Below, piece by piece: positions 23,901 through 33,725 of a DNA stretch of 64,000 bases. The stretch's first letter is position 1. Every line of letters starts with the position of its first letter. A program made the translations under genes and the position numbers. The DNA lies in assembly GCA_958510875.1 (NCBI GenBank), contig OY294070.1:16483631-16547630 (forward strand). Reading direction: 5' to 3'. Source of the DNA: Endomychus coccineus (Eukaryota > Arthropoda > Insecta > Coleoptera > Endomychidae). The notes under the pieces were generated by a model. It did not search any database. It saw only the letters and a list, made by a program, of their open reading frames with translations, and was not told the origin of the DNA.

Positions 23901-26900
23901 AATCTTTTGTTTTTTCTTCTTGATTCGGTCGCCGCGCTCAAAGCCCGCGATAAAAGCTATATGCAATAGCTTAAAAACACCGAAAAGGCCGTTCCAAAAA
24001 TTTGAAAATTGTTAGTAATACACTGGAAATGAATGACTATCCAAAAGCATTTTTTAATCAAAAAAAAATCTATAATGGTACGTCATAAATAAATAATATA
24101 AACGGTAATAGATAATTTTATAACATTACATACATTGCAGAGACCTCAGGGAAAATTAAGAAATGTTTAAAAAAGCATGATACAAATATTGTGCATAATA
24201 CTACAAGCTGTGTTGGTAAATATTTTTCAAATCTAAAACCTTTAATACCTAAAGATAAACAAACGCATACAGTAGATATATAAATTAAATTCTTTAGATT
24301 GCGATAGGACTTATTTACAGAAATGTTGACATCTTACTTAAAGAAATCAATTACAATGAAACATCTATCCTGAAAATGATTCACATAAAACGTGACTCTA
24401 TAGAACATATGTTCAATCATTAAGTCAAAAAAAAGATTACAAAATTTATTGAAAAATTGTCAAAACCCTCGAAATGAATTTTCTACTCATTTTTATCAAT
24501 AGTTGATAAATTAAAAATGTTACTCTAGAATCATGAATAGCGACCTCGAAAACCCCCCGAGTGAAATTTTCAAGGCAATTTTAACAAAAATTGCGAAATT
24601 ATCTAATTTGGCCATTTTTCTGACATAAATTTGTCCGATTTCTAGCTAACTTGGTCGAAAATGGTAAATCTAACTTCGGAATCGTGATCAGCGACCTCAA
24701 AAATCCCCGAGTGGAGTTTTTCAGCCAATTTTGGCAATACCAAATTTACAAATGTTTAAATAATTTTCCAATGAATTGACCGTGAAAATTGGCCAATTTC
24801 CAGTTTAACAATTGAAAAATGTCGAAGCGACCAGATCTTGAAGTTCAATGTCGTCCAGTATGCGCCCAGGAACGATTTGCAAAAAAAAATTGATTGGTTC
24901 TTTTTTTTTTATCGAGCTTTCACATTTTTTACGTCTAATTTGACCAGACTATAAGGAATCATTATTAATGAAAAGAGATAAATGATGTTTCATTCACAAA
25001 TAGCTTTTAGACAGTACATAAATTTTAAGTTTCCCGACTAATACCATTGTTTAGAAAGTGAAAACAATTTTTTTTTAAATTTAGGTACTCACCGGTAACT
25101 TCACCATCATTTACTGAATTCAGTGGGTTCCTATCTTTTTGACTCGCCTTCAAATCGCATAACATAGAAACCGGATTGCACTTTTTCTTTCGCTCGTCCG
25201 TTGTATTTGTTGTTCCTGATTTTGGAGTTGCACGTTTTTTACGTACGACTGGACACAATGCGAACGCTTGCATTAACTGCACGTTACTTGCGGCAGTTTC
25301 TCCACGTCGAATAACAATAAAATCGTCTTTATTATCTTGCGGTCTGCGTTTCTTTTCGCAACTGAAATAAAGTTGTACTTCGGCCAGGGAGTATTTGTTG
25401 TTTTCCAATTTGAGGGTGACGTTGAGAATTTCGTTTCTTATGAAATTCAACAAATTTGATTGGTCGGTTTCTATACAGGTCTCCAAACATGGTTTTTCTA
25501 CTACTTCAAGTAATTCCGTTTGTATTCCTACAGTTTGCGATGGTAATTCAGCTGGAGACAATGGTAGTGGGATCGTTGACATTTCCACCCTCTCTTTTAT
25601 AGCGTTTACGTCCACGAATCTGTAATCTTCGTCTGACTGAAATAGAATAACTAAATTGTAATGTTTTATTTGAGCTTTGGGCATTCACCGTGAATATCAT
25701 CTTAATTTCGATCATCCAAGATCATTATCAGAACATATCTTTGAAAGATAGTGATTAAATTTTGCTCATTTTTAAATAACGGTACCTCATAAAACATAAG
25801 CAATAAGCAAAACAGCTGTCCAGAACTATTAGTTGTAACGTTCGATCTGGAGAAACCTTACCGTTGTAAAGAATTTGCATCTGTAAAAAATACCTCGAAT
25901 TCACTTGTTTTTGTTCTTCGCTTCATCGCTCGTATAGCATCTTGCGTAGGCATATTCAAGGAAGGAACAGCATTCGGTTTCAGACATTCTCGCTTGACAC
26001 CTGCAAACAAGAAACACAACGTATTTCCAAAGCAACCTTGTAAAACATGGTGAGATAGTACATTCATTGACTACTAAAATTATTTATCTGATAACAGTAG
26101 AATGTACAGGGTGTTTCAGAAAGACCTCCCGTAAATGCAGGGGACTGTAGATTTTACAAAAATAATCAGATTTTTCATATAAACTATGGTCCTATCTACC
26201 GGGATATCAAAAATTATCTTGGTCAAGGGTGGTTGTGGAATCTAAAACGTGTGTCTTACTTTACGTTTGAATTAATTATGTCACTGTCGTCACACTGACA
26301 TCATCAATAACCTACAAATTTCATACCTATTCATTTCAGTTGTAAAACAATAATGAACTAGAAATTATGAAATAATTATGTGAGCTGGTTAAAAACTGTT
26401 TTGAAATAGTTAATTTTCCGAAAATCAAATGACGTTAACGTGAGAAGCCCGTAGCACGCGAGTTAGAAAAGTGCAAACTCGTTGTACCTAATACGGCTTT
26501 ACGACGACTTTTCGCGTGTCGTTTTCGCTCCATGTAGTTAGATTTAGTATCGGACCGTGCCCGACGGCCCTTCTTTTTTCGATAAATGTCCATTAAATAG
26601 GAAAATTTAATTAAAACAGTTTGAGCTATTCTCAGATCTCAGCTACGCGCGTCTAACGTGCGACGTACCAAAGGGAATTTTCTCGCGACTGAAATATACA
26701 CGAAGTGGGTAAAAGCTAGCGGCCCATAGCCAAAAACACTTTATTACAACTGGCGCCGGTCGCACGGGACAAGAAACGGCCCCAAATTAACAAGACCGAG
26801 GTAAAATGTATAAAGTCTAACTTAGGCGCAGCGAGCTCCTCGAGGTATATGTCAAAATGATTTCGTTCGTAGCTAATCACATAGGACGTCTGGCGTTCAT

Positions 26901-29796
26901 GCAATTATGTTTTTAGATAATTCGAACATTCTTATTTCGATAGGCCACGTGAAAATCCCGGAGTCCAAAGCGCTAAAGACTTCTGAGTGTTATAATATTC
27001 GTATAAAATTGCGAAATTTCGCACTTTTAGAAACTTCAAATTAATTATGAAATAATTATTTCAAACGTAAAGTAAGACACACGTTTTAGATTTCACAACC
27101 ACCCTTGACCAAGATAATTTTTGATATCCCGGTACTTTCGTTGAATGTAATTTTTTTTAAACGAAATTTTGCTGTAGCTCCTGTGCAGTTACAGATATTT
27201 CGTTGAAATCTGCTACTCGAGAGTTTCAGAGGATGCCAAATAAGATGGTTTAGTTAGCGTCAGATTATGCGGTAGAGGGCGCTGGGTGGGCGACTTTTCG
27301 GCGTTTCTTTTAGCCTCAACTTTTTTGAAAATAATTTTTTTGTTTTCGTTGCACAATGCACATTTTTCTGGTTTATAATCTCATTTCAAACAATTAATGT
27401 ATTCTTGTTGAGGTTCTCAAAATCTCACCGTTTTCGAGAAAAACGCGTTTAAATGAACATACGCGATTTCGGTAGTAAATAAATTTGGTAATGAGTGTTT
27501 GTTATGTTCATTTAAACGCGTTTCTCCGGAATCTCTCGCATTAAGGTATATCTTTGTTAACATCATTAGAAAGGTTAGACAAATTTACATCATTTTGGTT
27601 CAAAGCTCATTGGCATACCGACCTTGATAAGATAAGTGTAATAATTTAAATCGATGTAGCTTCTAAACGACTCATTCGATTTTAATAAACTTTAGTTTGT
27701 ATAGAAGATAAGGTACGTACTTCCAATTGTCGTATCTATTGGTACACGATAGTTCCTAATAAAATTGCTAGAGGGCGTAATTTGTAATGATAACGGTTTT
27801 ATTGATTTTATCCCAAAAATTTAAATCAAACGGTATAGCTATGGCGTGATAATCGGAACTTGATTAAATTTGCCAAAAAAACTGAAAATCGCAGATCGAT
27901 ACCTTTTTTGTTTCAAAGTTCGAGGAAAACGCGTTTAAATAAACATACGCGATTTCGGTAGTAAGTAAATTTGTTAATGAATTTTTGTTATGTTCATTTT
28001 AACACGTTTTTCTCGAAAACGGTGAAACTTTGAGACCCTCAACAAGAGTTCATTATTTGTTTGAAATAAAATTGTAAACCAGAAAAATTTGCAAAGAAAA
28101 CAAAAGAGGTTAAGGCGAAAAGATATTCCGAAAAGTCGCGCACTCAGCGCCCTCTACCGCATAATCTGAAACTAACTAAGCCATCGTATTGTAAAATCTA
28201 CCGTCCCCTGCATTTACGGGAGGTCTTTCTAAAACATCCTGTATATAAATAAAATTTAAATACGTATTGTAACTTTATTAAAATAATTTACATGTAATGT
28301 AACAGAAATTCCAGAACAATACATTAAAAATCTGATTCTGTCCATCGATGATGAAATACTTAATGTAAATATGAATAAGCCAATGTTGTGTTGAGCTCTA
28401 TCAGTTGTGATTGTTCAAACTATGAAAATTTAAATATTTGTCAAACATATCATGGACCAAAAACATATTAGCAATGGGAATATAATCATTTCATGATTGT
28501 GAATGAGGAATAGAGATATTAGGAGGTGGAACAAACCTGCACTTGTTGGGATGTAGTCTGAAGGTTCAAAATGAAGGGAGCAAACTTTCAAATCTGGACT
28601 TCCTTTTCTTTTTGTTGTAATTTCCCAGGCTTTTTGTTTATCCATCATTTCTTGTTTACCGAAACTATTCACCATTTTTATCTGATGCTGACTTTTAATA
28701 GGGAATTTATGGAAAACCACATCAGAATTTCTCGATCTTGTAGAATCACATCCCGGTACACAGCAGCTTGGGTGATACATTTCATTATCTTCTACTACTT
28801 TATTATCTAGTTCATAAGGTTCTTGAGGTGACTCTTTTTTAGGCAAATCTATCTTCATCACTAAAAATTATTCTTTGCATGTAGGTAGTTATACAAACCC
28901 ATTGATTTATTTTAGAAAACACGACTTTGTGCTATTCTTTTGAAAATAATCTAAGCTAAATCACTACTTTGAATATTTTATGTCGGTGGTGAAATTATTC
29001 AGAAATAGTTTATGTAAGAGTCAGATGTAGAATATTAGAGGACAAAGTATGGTACATGAGCAACTGAATCTCAATTGTCAAGATTCATGTCCAAAAAGAT
29101 CTAAATTAGAGTAAAGTTAAAAGAAACAATTGTTAGCAAGTGAAACATAGAAAAATTAACTCAACCAGTGACATTTTGGTAGAAAAAAAATGAAAGTGGA
29201 TTTTAAAAGAAATGCATAAGAAAAATAGGTTTCTTTGAAATTTTTGATAGAGAAATATCAAACAGGAATATTGTTTAGTCAATAGTAAAATTTCAACTGA
29301 TTTCAAACAAAAATGGCATACTTAGTATGAACATGGGTGCAAATACAACAGGATTAAGAAGTTTTCTGCTCTAGTCATTACCTTGAAGTCCTAAATCATT
29401 ATCTTCATTACAGGTACCAGATTCATCATGCTGCTCTTCAGCATTTCTTTGAACATCATGATTCTCCACTTTAATATCTTCTAATTTCACTTCAACATGT
29501 GGAGCAGATATAATCGTAGGCACTGCACCTTTCACTAGTGCAGGAATTTTTCTAGGATAAACCAAGAGTGTACCATCAGCTCTGATCATCCGGTCCTCCT
29601 TTATTACATCAGATTCTGGAAAATGCTTCACACAAACTGCGGGCCATTTCTTATTGACTAGAAACTGCTTGTCTACATGAAGAGCAGCTAACCACTTTTC
29701 TAGATTCTCCTCATCTTTAGGAAAAGCAAATGTCGATACTGGGACAGTATATCTATGGTTACTGTTGCAGCCGGGCACGCAGCAGAATCGAGGCAT
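17111..29796 (-). CDS. THAP-THAP-C2H2 zinc-finger protein, copy A (six exons)
   Basis: The exons in transcript order are 29796-29382, 28860-28537, 26000-25894, 25636-25093, 21656-21229 and 17926-17111. All junctions have GT/AG and matching phase. The total is 2634 nt, or 877 residues plus stop. Exon 1 encodes a THAP domain (C5, C10, W35, C55, H58, then AVPTII near 90). Exon 2 encodes a second THAP (CCVPGCDS...KVCSLHF). Exon 3 is basic (KRRTK). Exon 4 is an acidic/polar region conserved with copy B. Exons 5-6 carry about seven C2H2/C2HC fingers and an 85-residue Ser/Gly repeat. The protein is probably a sequence-specific nuclear DNA-binding protein; its target and partners are unknown. Introns contain several transposons. 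A tandem paralogue lies at 39.7-58.6 kb. Confidence 0.75.
17190..17475 (-). repeat. Five in-frame 51-bp repeats in copy A exon 6
   Basis: Units of 17 residues share GSGDERVVTSK..K.S. The paralogous exon of copy B has only one matching segment (EPGDEHVETVQKSKRSGG), so the array expanded after duplication. Confidence 0.85.
17969..20399. mobile_element. Foldback element in copy A intron 5, split by a MITE
   Basis: The left arm runs from about 17969 (CACTATGTAACCTCTGCC) through 18480. The right arm runs from about 18830 to 19218, then resumes after the MITE at 20209 and ends near 20399. The arms share CTGTGAATATCCTGGAATAA and GCCTAATTACAGGCAAAC in inverted order. Without the insert it would be about 1.44 kb. 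No coding frame is seen. Confidence 0.75.
19219..20208. mobile_element. MITE family 1, copy 1
   Basis: The ends CCGGGATATCAAAAATTATC and its inverted copy lie between TA dinucleotides. The inverted ends extend about 70 bp with small gaps. The interior is shared with the copies at 26199 and 40582 and the partial copy at 23165. No ORF is seen. The TA target suggests Tc1/mariner mobilisation. Confidence 0.85.
20411..20476 (-). mobile_element. Solo mariner end
   Basis: Inverted copy of the right end of the mariner copies: TACGAGGGCAAGGTGAAAAG followed by the reverse of the 3' untranslated segment. Only about 65 bp remain. Confidence 0.75.
20477..21228. other. Intronic, nothing recognised
   Basis: This is part of intron 5 of copy A. 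It is AT-rich, with no supported exon. Confidence 0.5.
21229..21656 (-). CDS. Copy A exon 5: zinc fingers
   Basis: The acceptor is CCTTCCAG|AAACTG and the donor CCCAG|GTAAGT. Fingers include LMCVYC...EHCREKLC, ALCELC...KHIIDKH, YQCSIC...KHVLIH and the first half of FKCSQC. It is closely matched by copy B at 43315-43730. Confidence 0.85.
21990..22480 (+). pseudogene. Non-LTR retrotransposon reverse transcriptase fragment
   Basis: The first frame reads QHGFRQQISKGDLLAYAT and VALDIYKAFDRVWYQSL, the RT motif region with its catalytic Asp of jockey/R1-like elements. Frameshifted continuations follow: the DTMTITAG segment, then INELL and the SFVDDSTLH block. Several stops show it is dead. Confidence 0.8.
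22640..22700. repeat. Single unit of the copy B intronic minisatellite
   Basis: It contains TTGAAGAGGAAATTACAAGA followed by GTTTCGGGATTTGCTAAACT. This matches the unit expanded about 30-fold in the paralogous intron of copy B. Confidence 0.7.
22795..23010. mobile_element. Half copy of a foldback element
   Basis: It matches the right arm of the 862-bp element at 55655-56516 (ACGATAAACAGTTCCGGAGA, ATCTCAAAAACTAAGCGTCT). The other arm is missing. Confidence 0.75.
23165..23790. mobile_element. MITE family 1, partial inverted copy
   Basis: It is the interior of the MITE in opposite orientation (TTCACGTGGCCTATCGAAAT, GCGCCAGTTGTAATAAAGTA), without either terminus. Confidence 0.8.
24128..24440 (+). 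pseudogene. GIY-YIG endonuclease-like remnant (Penelope-like?)
   Basis: A frame from about 24131 reads YIAETSGKIKKCLKKHDTN, close to the YIGETSRxLKxRLxEH pattern of GIY-YIG domains in Penelope-like retroelements. A shifted frame near 24346 reads EINYNETSILKMIHIKRDS, which fits the usual downstream segment. Stops and frameshifts are present and no RT is adjacent. Confidence 0.5.
24530..24760. repeat. Diverged copies of the GATCACGA satellite-like repeat
   Basis: Two units hold ATCGTGATCAGCGACCTC-type words followed by CCCCGAGTG. They are inverted relative to the arrays at 33.4 and 38.6 kb. Confidence 0.55.
25093..25636 (-). CDS. Copy A exon 4: conserved linker region
   Basis: The acceptor is TATTTCAG|TCAGAC and the donor ACCG|GTGAGT. 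It begins SDEDYRFVDVNAIKERVEMS and contains ENNKYSLAEVQLYF, both well kept in copy B. No known domain is recognised. The end is Lys-rich. Confidence 0.8.
25894..26000 (-). CDS. Copy A exon 3: basic segment
   Basis: A 107-nt exon in both paralogues. The acceptor is TTTGCAG|GTGTCAAG and the donor TTCGAG|GTATTT. The nearby alternative donor at 25861 breaks the phase with exon 4, so it was rejected. It encodes VKRECLKPNAVPSL and MKRRTK, a possible nuclear localisation signal. Confidence 0.75.
26105..28243. mobile_element. Foldback Tc1/mariner-like element in copy A intron 2, split by MITE copy 2
   Basis: The termini TACAGGGTGTTTCAGAAAGA and its inverted form (ending CATCCTGTA) carry TA at both ends. 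Inverted inner arms at 27180-27530 and 27900-28160 share AACGCGTTTAAAT, CGCGATTTCGGTAGTAA and GCGCCCTCTACCGCATAATC. No transposase is seen. Confidence 0.75.
26199..27132. mobile_element. MITE family 1, copy 2
   Basis: It has the same CCGGGATATC ends between TA dinucleotides as copy 1, about 934 bp long, and is inserted inside a foldback element. An ORF at 26716-26904 on the minus strand is incidental. Confidence 0.85.
28537..28860 (-). CDS. Copy A exon 2: second THAP domain
   Basis: The acceptor is TTTTTAG|TGATGAAG and the donor AGTGCAG|GTTTGT. It encodes MKIDLPKKES, an acidic stretch, then HPSCCVPGCDSTRSRNSDVV, FHKFPIKS and VCSLHFEPSDYIP, a C2CH THAP zinc module. The ATG at 28858 could also serve as a start, as it must in copy B. 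Confidence 0.85.
29382..29796 (-). CDS. Copy A exon 1: first THAP domain and start codon
   Basis: The start was taken at the ATG giving MPRFCCVPGCNSN, because THAP domains sit at the very N-terminus. The upstream in-frame ATG at 29892 would add a hydrophobic run unlike the family. The zinc ligands C5, C10, C55 and H58 are present. An acidic tail ends LGLQ at donor CAAG|GTAATG. Confidence 0.8.
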
Positions 29797-30138
29797 TTCT
29801 TTACAAAAACATGTAATGCAATAACAATAAGCAAAACAAATATCATAACCATATATTACTGCAGGCAAAGTCAATAACAATACCCAAACCAAGAAGTCAT
29901 TCTAGACTTTTTGACTCAAACCTAGAACCTGATAGTATTTTACTTTCAGGAAAAGGAAATTTGATGAATATAACAGCAACAACGTTAAAACCATCTGAAT
30001 ATTCTAAATTTTTATACATTATAAATAAATTGAAATTCCATATTTGCAACCAAAACACAGAGTAGTTGACACTGACAACTCTACTCTACTACCGGACTAG
30101 TTATCTATGCAGTTTGCTATTTGACGAAAACTGCAGTA

Positions 30139-32396
30139 TACAGAATGTCCTCGAACTGCGTGGCTAAAATAAAACCGAAGATTCTTTGATTCGAAAAAAA
30201 TTTGATGAGCCTTTTTACTTTTGCCTCAAGTGTCTTGTTTAGCCGGTAGAGGGCTTCAAAGTTGCAAAAATAATTTTGTTTTTTCGGTATAACTTGAGAA
30301 CGTGATGAAGGACTTTTACAATATTTGGCAGGTGAGTTACTGTCAATAATAGCCGTTTTTGAGAGCGGAGCATAGAGCCTTAGAGACCATAGAAATGGCT
30401 CAAACTTGAGGATGTAACGGGAAAAGTGTCCAGAACTTTTTTGTGGTCGATGTAATTCACTCTATATTTTTTATGTAGATAGCTTATCTAATTTGAAAAC
30501 TTTTCTTACTCTTAGAAAATTTCGATAAAATAAACGGATTAGCTTGAAAAAAATAATTTTCGAGTCTCTGCAATTTTGGCTTACTGATTTTACTTGATTA
30601 AAATACCTTAGTTGCCTTTGCTTTTCTAATGTCATTTTGGCAATTTCACTAACACTGAAATGGTTAATATCTCGGTAAAGCACGAATAATAAAAACAATA
30701 GAAATGGGGAAACGATGTGATTATTTAGAAAAAACAAATGCTAAATTAAAAGAAACAACAAAACTTTTTGGGAAATCGCTAAGGCATCAATTGTTCGAAA
30801 TGTTGCCCATTTTCCTGAATACACAAATTAATTCGTTTCAAGAAATTGGATTGAACTCTGGCTAGTACTTCAGGATCATTCTTCAATAAATCCGCTTCAT
30901 GATTAATTCGTTGCAACAATTCCTCTCGTGTGTTTACTGGAGCTGCATAAACTTTCGACTTCAAAGCGCCCCATAGAAAGAAGTCGCAGGGCGTCAAATC
31001 AGGGGAGCGGGTCGGCCAGTTCACTGGTGCATCGTGTCCTCTACCTATCCAGCGATCTGGATATTCCGCATTCAAATGTCGCCTCACAGCTAATGTGAAA
31101 TGAGGAGGTGCACCATCATGGATAAACCAGGCCACGGCGAATGTGTGAGGGCAAGTCTTCCAACAGTTCAAGTAGCCTTTGTTCCAAAAAGTTCAAGTAG
31201 TTCTCCCGTTCAATCGATCGGGTATAACGGTAGGGCCAATAATAAAGTTATCCACAATTCCAACCCAAACATTGATTTTAGTTTGATTCTGAAAATATGT
31301 AACTTCCGTTTCATGAGGATTTTCATCAGCATAGAAATGTTCATTATGGAGGTTAAAAAGACCACATCTCGTGAAAGTATCTTCGTCCGTGAACAGAATT
31401 CTTCTACATAAATTGGGGTTTGCGTTTTGTCTTTGGACAATAAGCCGACAGAAATCTAGCCGATGACCTGGATCCATGGGCAATAAGTCTTGAACTGTTT
31501 TAATATGATAGGGATACAACAGTTCTTCTTTCAGTACATTATGAACTAATGATTTTGAGGCTCCAATACAAAGTCCCAAACGTAGTGTGCTTATCCCAGG
31601 TTCAGTTTCAACCGCTTCCAGTACCGCTTCTTCGAGCTCTAACGTCTTTCTTGTCCGTCTGCGTCCAGTTTCTCTGCGATTTGCTTCAAATTTGCCAGTT
31701 TCGCGAAGGTTTGCCGATTTGGAATTCTGCGATGCGGATATCTTTCCCTTCTCCGGCCATTGCAACGACAAAGTCCATAAATCAATAACATATCAACCAT
31801 TTCAGTGTTAGTGAAATTTTGAGCCATAATTTTATAAAATTTTTACGGAAAGCAAAGTAAAAACTGACAGTTTTGAGAATAAATTCTTCAAATGCCAAAA
31901 TGACATTAGAAAAGCAAAGGCAACTAAGGTATTTTAATCAAGTAAAATTAGTAAGCCAAAATTGCAGAGATTCGAAAATTAATTTTTTCAAGCTAATCCG
32001 TTGATTTTATCAAAATGTTCTATGAGTAAGAAAAGTTTTCAAAGTAGATGAGCTATCTGCATAAAAAATATCGAGTGAATTACATTGACCACAAAAAAGT
32101 TCTGGACACTTTTCCCGTTACATCCTCAAGTTTGAGCCATTTCTATGGTCTCTAAGGCTCTATGCTCCGCTCTCAAAAACGGCTATTATTGACAGTAACT
32201 CACCTGCCAAATATTGTGAAAGTCCTTCATCACGTTCTCAAGTTATACCGAAAAAACAAAATTATTTTTGCAACTTTGAAGCCCTCTACCGGCCAAACAA
32301 GACACTTGAGGCAAAAGTAAAAAGGCTCATCAAACTTTTTTCGAATCAAAGAATCTTCGGTTTTATTTTAGCCACGCAGTTCGAGGACATCCTGTA
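30139..32396 (-). mobile_element. Mariner-like element with ~600-bp inverted ends
   Basis: The termini TACAGAATGTCCTCGAACTG and the inverted ...GTTCGAGGACATCCTGTA carry TA at each end. Long inverted arms span about 30139-30760 and 31860-32396. A frameshifted transposase lies between them. The right end abuts a P-like element: the mariner inserted into that element's target duplication. Confidence 0.85.
30779..31827 (-). pseudogene. Mariner-like transposase with frameshifts
   Basis: The start MAQNFTNTEMVDMLLIYGLC and the HTH region are followed by a frame change into ETGRRRTRKTLELEEAV, FCRLIVQR, ILFTDEDTFTR and INVWVGIVDN. A further change gives WFIHDGAPPHFTLAVRRHLN and RSPDLTPCDFFLWG. All three acidic motifs are recognisable. 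At least two frameshifts inactivate it. It seems young, since the arms are nearly identical. Confidence 0.85.
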
Positions 32397-32415
32397 TAGC
32401 ACGGTCGTACATACA

Positions 32416-32455
32416 CATAGATAACTCTACTACTATGGTAGCAGAGTTATCTATG
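32416..32455. repeat. 40-bp palindrome flanked by 8-bp direct repeats
   Basis: CATAGATAACTCT...AGAGTTATCTATG sits between two copies of TACATACA (32408-32415 and 32456-32463), inside the left end of the P-like element. It looks like the scar or a minimal copy of another 8-bp-duplicating transposon. Confidence 0.75.
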
Positions 32456-32599
32456 TACATACAGGTCTGGGAACTCGAGGCTGTTCCCCTAAGCGTCATC
32501 TGTTGCATAGGTGGCGCGTCAGTCGAAGAATGATCTCTGACACGTATACGACCGTGTTATCTGGCAACTGTCATTGTAAACACAAGAAATACCGGCGTT

Positions 32600-32792
32600 T
32601 TTAGAAAAAAAATTACGAAACCGTGCATTGTGCAGAAATGCAAAACGGAGTACAAAAGTGTAAAGCAAGAAGTGCCGAAAGATGCGGAAATGCGAAAAAA
32701 ATGGATGCTTGCGATTCCGGATAGAAATCGTTTTAACGAGGTCTTTTATGTGTGCGAGCATGTATAACGAAAAAGGGGAAGTTATTTTTAAG
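32600..32792 (+). pseudogene. THAP-domain exon remnant of the P-like element
   Basis: The plus-strand frame reads KPCIVQKCKTEYKSV, then MRKKWMLAIPDRNRFNE and YVCEH, giving the C-x4-C ... W ... C-x2-H spacing of THAP. One extra base after CAT shifts the frame and meets TAA. The original frame continues YNEKGEVIFK up to a good donor, AAG|GTGAGT. No ATG is visible, so this may be an internal exon or a decayed first exon. Confidence 0.65.
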
Positions 32793-33049
32793 GTGAGTAA
32801 TACATTTTGACAAAAGTAACAGTTCTATTCCTCTCTCAAATCAGAATAGTAAATATTGCGTTACGAGAAAAATTATTTTACTTAATAATGTGATTGTTGT
32901 CATACTTCGATCCAAGCGCTAGCTGGTGGCTGAGCGAGGGACTAAGAGTTTGGCTACATGTAAGAGACTCATGACAAACATACGAGTTCCCAGACCTGTA
33001 TGTACGACCGTGGTATAAAGAATTAAGAATAATAATAAGGCCAGGACTT

Positions 33050-33250
33050 AGAGCTCTGCTCTAATCACAGAACAACTAGTTCGGATAGATTATCAAATAA
33101 ATCACGAAATTTTATTGTTGTCTATGATCCATTGATAATGTACACTTGGATTTTGAATATGCAAATATCCAATCAAAGGTTTATAAAATAATTCTCGATC
33201 ATAGATACTGTACGTTTATCTTGTACATATAGTCCAGGCTTTGAACCGAA
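33050..33250. other. Paralogous 5' flank of copy A
   Basis: TTGTCTATGATCCATTGATAA and the neighbouring sequence match 59570-59720 upstream of copy B. The duplicated unit therefore extends beyond exon 1. The 2.9 kb of transposons between here and exon 1 is absent from copy B. Confidence 0.7.
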
Positions 33251-33394
33251 AAAAAAACAGGTAGGTTTGAATCAAAAATTTTTTTTTTGCGTTAGCTTTA
33301 GGTTCTCAGGATCATTCATACACCTTAAAACCTCTTGGGAACCCCAATGCCATCCACCCTTTATATGTTATTTTGCAATTTACGTGTTTTTGTC

Positions 33395-33725
33395 ATTTAG
33401 AGTGCAACAAGGAGGATTTTTGGGTCGCTGAACACGAATCCGTAGCCAGATTTACTTGCATTCCATCGTAGGGGTGGTAAAATCGGCAAAATTGGCCAAT
33501 TTCGCACCGCTAATATGTTATTTTGCAATTTACGTGTTTTTGGCATTTCGAATGCACCAAGGTTTTTTGGGTCGCTGATCACGAATCCGTAGTCAGATTT
33601 ACCCAATTTTGTCGATTTTACCACCCTTACGATGGATTGCAAGTAAATCTGACTACGGATTCGTGATCAGCGACCCAAAAAACCCCCTTGGTGCATTCGA
33701 AATGCCAAAAAACACGTCTCGATAC
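33395..33725. repeat. GATCACGA repeat, direct and inverted units
   Basis: Units with GGGTCGCTGATCACGAATCC occur at about 33420 and 33570, and inverted at about 33650-33700. Words such as TGGCATTTCGAATGCACC recur in both orientations. It is the same family as the array at 38.56 kb on the other side of Brd7/9. Confidence 0.75.

Larger units (their letters stand above)
32400..33012 (+). mobile_element. P-like element with THAP exon, internally deleted
   Basis: The ends CACGGTCGTACATACA and the inverted TGTATGTACGACCGTG extend to about 30 bp with GGTCTGGGAACTCG. Removing the mariner restores left flank GTATATAG against right flank GTATAAAG, a 7-of-8 target duplication. Thirty-odd bp ends, 8-bp duplications and a THAP exon together fit the P superfamily. 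Only 613 bp remain and no catalytic domain is visible. Confidence 0.65.

Noticed and set aside
23877..23910. Short perfect hairpin around GATTTCCGTTACGGAAATC as a terminator
   Set aside because: Factor-independent terminators are not expected here; it is more likely a small palindrome in transposon debris.
25862..25893. Donor at 25861 for copy A exon 3
   Set aside because: It shifts the phase into exon 4. The donor at 25893 keeps phase and is matched in copy B.
31100..31811. Plus-strand frames in the mariner-like element
   Set aside because: They are shadows of the minus-strand transposase, which alone shows DDE motifs.
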